The position numbers and the translations under genes are program-made. The notes under the pieces are model-generated. The model had not been told where the DNA came from. It saw only the letters and a program-made list of their open reading frames with translations, and ran no database searches. This document shows positions 52,371 to 53,756 of a DNA stretch of 53,756 nt, piece after piece. This DNA comes from Lentisphaerae bacterium GWF2_44_16. GTDB taxonomy: Bacteria > Verrucomicrobiota > Lentisphaeria > Victivallales > GWF2-45-14. Every line of letters starts with the position of its first letter. Position 1 is the stretch's first letter. The stretch covers positions 6,986 through 60,741 of the forward strand of contig MHBF01000126.1 of the NCBI GenBank assembly GCA_001803225.1, read 5' to 3'.

Positions 52371-53393
52371 ATGCAGCAGAACGAAATTCAGGAATTGCAG
52401 GGGAAAATACGCGAGGTGTCCGCGTTTATTCAGCCGCTCAAAACGGAAATAGGCCGGATACTGGTGGGACAGGAAAAACTTGTCAACCGCCTTTTTCTTT
52501 CGCTCATAGCGGACGGGCATATATTGCTCGAAGGCGTTCCCGGTCTGGCAAAAACCCTTGCGGTGAAAACCATAGCCCAGGCTTTGAACGGGTCATTCTC
52601 AAGAGTTCAATTCACTCCCGACCTTCTGCCCGCGGATATTGTGGGTACAACCGTTTACAACCCGCAGGAACACAGTTTCAGCGTTAAAAAAGGCCCGGTT
52701 TTCGCGAATATCGTTCTCGCCGACGAAATAAACAGGGCCCCGGCCAAAGTTCAGAGCGCGCTTCTTGAGTGTATGCAGGAAAAACAGGTTACGATATCGG
52801 GACAGACGCATCCGATGCCGCACCCGTTTCTGGTAATGGCAACGCAGAATCCCATAGAACAGGAAGGAACTTATCCTCTTCCTGAAGCCCAGGTTGACCG
52901 CTTTATGTTCAAACTCAAGATAGACTATCCGACGCGCGACGAAGAACGCCTTGTCGTTCAGCGCATGGCGCATCCTGAAATGAAATTGCGCGCGCTGTCG
53001 GTTGCCACTCTTGCCGATATAGAAAAAGCCCGCGAATGGGTGGACAAAGTTTATATAGATGAAAAAATCGTGGAGTACATATTGGATATTACTGTCGCGA
53101 CAAGGCCGGGAAGGCGTGCGGAGCTTTCCTCAAGGCAGACGGAAGCGAAGCTCGAAGGACTTGAAACATTTATCGAATACGGAGCTTCTCCGAGAGCGTC
53201 CATATATCTGGCGCTTGCTTCAAAGGCCGCGGCTTTCCTTGAAGGACGCGCCTATGTGGTACCGCAGGATGTAAAAAATATAGCGCCGGACATTCTCAGG
53301 CACAGAATACTATTGTCTTATGAGGCGGAAGCCGAAAGTCTGGGACCGGACGACATAATCAAGCGCATTCTTGATGAACTCAGAACCCCTTAA
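52371..53393 (+). CDS. MoxR-type AAA+ ATPase
   Basis: 340 residues. Walker A is LLEGVPGLAKTLAVKT near residue 60, Walker B is IVLADEINRAPAKVQ near 118, and the sensor region is FLVMATQNPIEQEGTYPLPE with the arginine motifs VDRFMFKLKI nearby. The C-terminal lid domain has SPRASIYLALASKAAA. MoxR proteins work with DUF58/VWA-domain partners to assemble or mature other proteins. The DUF58 gene begins 60 bases downstream (53453), the standard pairing. Confidence 0.93.
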   Translation: MQQNEIQELQGKIREVSAFIQPLKTEIGRILVGQEKLVNRLFLSLIADGHILLEGVPGLAKTLAVKTIAQALNGSFSRVQFTPDLLPADIVGTTVYNPQEHSFSVKKGPVFANIVLADEINRAPAKVQSALLECMQEKQVTISGQTHPMPHPFLVMATQNPIEQEGTYPLPEAQVDRFMFKLKIDYPTRDEERLVVQRMAHPEMKLRALSVATLADIEKAREWVDKVYIDEKIVEYILDITVATRPGRRAELSSRQTEAKLEGLETFIEYGASPRASIYLALASKAAAFLEGRAYVVPQDVKNIAPDILRHRILLSYEAEAESLGPDDIIKRILDELRTP

Positions 53394-53452
53394 TCTGTTT
53401 TGATTATAATACGAATGCCGTAATATGAATCCGTAAATGGAAAGAATAAGTT

Positions 53453-53756
53453 ATGCTTCCCAAGGAACTTATAGCAAAAGTCAGAAAAATAGAGATAAAG
53501 ACCCGCAGAATAGTCGATGAGATAACCGGCGGGGCTTATCACAGCGTTTTCAAGGGGCGCGGCATTGAATTCGATGAAGTCAGGGAATATACGCCCGAAG
53601 ACGATGTGAGGGACATTGACTGGAACGTTACAGCCCGGATGGGCGCCCCGTATATAAAGAAGTACGTGGAAGAGCGTGAATTGACAGTGATACTGGCGGT
53701 TGATATTTCCGCGTCCGGTCTTTTCGGAAGCGGAGAGAAAAGCAAGAAACAGCATG
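53453..53756 (+). CDS. DUF58 protein, N-terminal part (runs off the window)
   Basis: 101 codons are visible. The sequence starts MLPKELIAKVRKIEIKTRR and continues GGAYHSVFKGRGIEFDEVRE, YTPEDDVRDIDWNVTARMG and YIKKYVEERELTVILAVDIS, the standard DUF58 opening that leads into a VWA-like domain with a DIS start of the metal site. GGAAAG lies about 8 bases before the ATG. It is the expected partner of the MoxR ATPase just upstream. Confidence 0.9.
   Translation, partial: MLPKELIAKVRKIEIKTRRIVDEITGGAYHSVFKGRGIEFDEVREYTPEDDVRDIDWNVTARMGAPYIKKYVEERELTVILAVDISASGLFGSGEKSKKQH

Noticed and set aside
1..53756. CRISPR arrays, rRNA, tRNA or complete insertion sequences
   Set aside because: No regularly spaced repeats, no transposase reading frame and no tRNA cloverleaf were seen on either strand by eye.

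Overview
The window reads as chromosomal DNA of a Gram-negative, polysaccharide-degrading bacterium, most likely from the PVC group and probably close to Lentisphaerae (Victivallis/Lentisphaera-like). This assignment is inferred from gene style, not from a marker-gene tree. The clues are short secreted prepilin-like proteins carrying a FTLIEL/FTMIEL signal, each lying beside a sugar-type regulator; Gfo/Idh/MocA dehydrogenases; large secreted carbohydrate-active proteins; and an LPS-core type kinase.

Layout. 1-4290: a minus-strand operon of a secreted CBM-like protein, a large secreted glycosidase-like protein and a LacI regulator, driven by a consensus promoter whose 17-base spacer is almost entirely filled by a LacI-type palindrome. 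4529-11542 (minus): argH, a PocR/AraC regulator, a giant DUF3857/transglutaminase-like protein and a cupin/AraC regulator. 11678-14401 (plus): a medium-chain dehydrogenase and an M28 peptidase fused to a GNAT acetyltransferase, convergent with dnaE (14409-18005, minus). 18342-26132 (plus): a second carbohydrate cassette with a promoter/operator, a 1162-residue secreted CBM/TIM-barrel protein, a Gfo/Idh dehydrogenase, a prepilin-like protein and a LacI regulator. This cassette is scarred by two related group II intron remnants and broken prepilin and other gene fragments. 26561-29530: purL behind a hairpin-rich leader. 29531-38988 (mostly minus): a YfhO-like membrane protein, a FAD oxidoreductase with its IclR regulator, a plus-strand radical SAM protein, a chemotaxis receptor, and the nadD-rsfS-unknown-lipoprotein operon. 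39071-46749: cca, a vapB-vapC-grpB operon, rplU-purC, a PPC-domain protein, then a TrmH-type methyltransferase, a glycosyltransferase, a WaaP-like kinase and a DUF2294 protein. 46829-51801 (plus): a third carbohydrate cassette with a GntR DNA-binding domain fused to a solute-binding-protein fold, a Gfo/Idh dehydrogenase, a prepilin-like protein and a secreted beta-helix protein. 51824-53756: a small secreted protein, then a MoxR ATPase and the start of a DUF58 protein.

The most interesting signals are: (i) group II intron remnants tied to the prepilin signal-peptide coding sequence, one starting just after FTLIE and the other ending just before FTLIEL, with a recognisable domain V inside the apparent leader of a live prepilin gene; (ii) an ~80-base intergenic repeat at 4367 and 26164 that folds into three abutting hairpins, one supported by two compensatory base-pair changes; (iii) the repeated pairing of a regulator, a prepilin-like protein, a Gfo/Idh enzyme and a secreted carbohydrate protein; and (iv) the GntR-solute-binding-protein fusion.

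All calls come from reading the sequence by eye. No database search or folding program was run.
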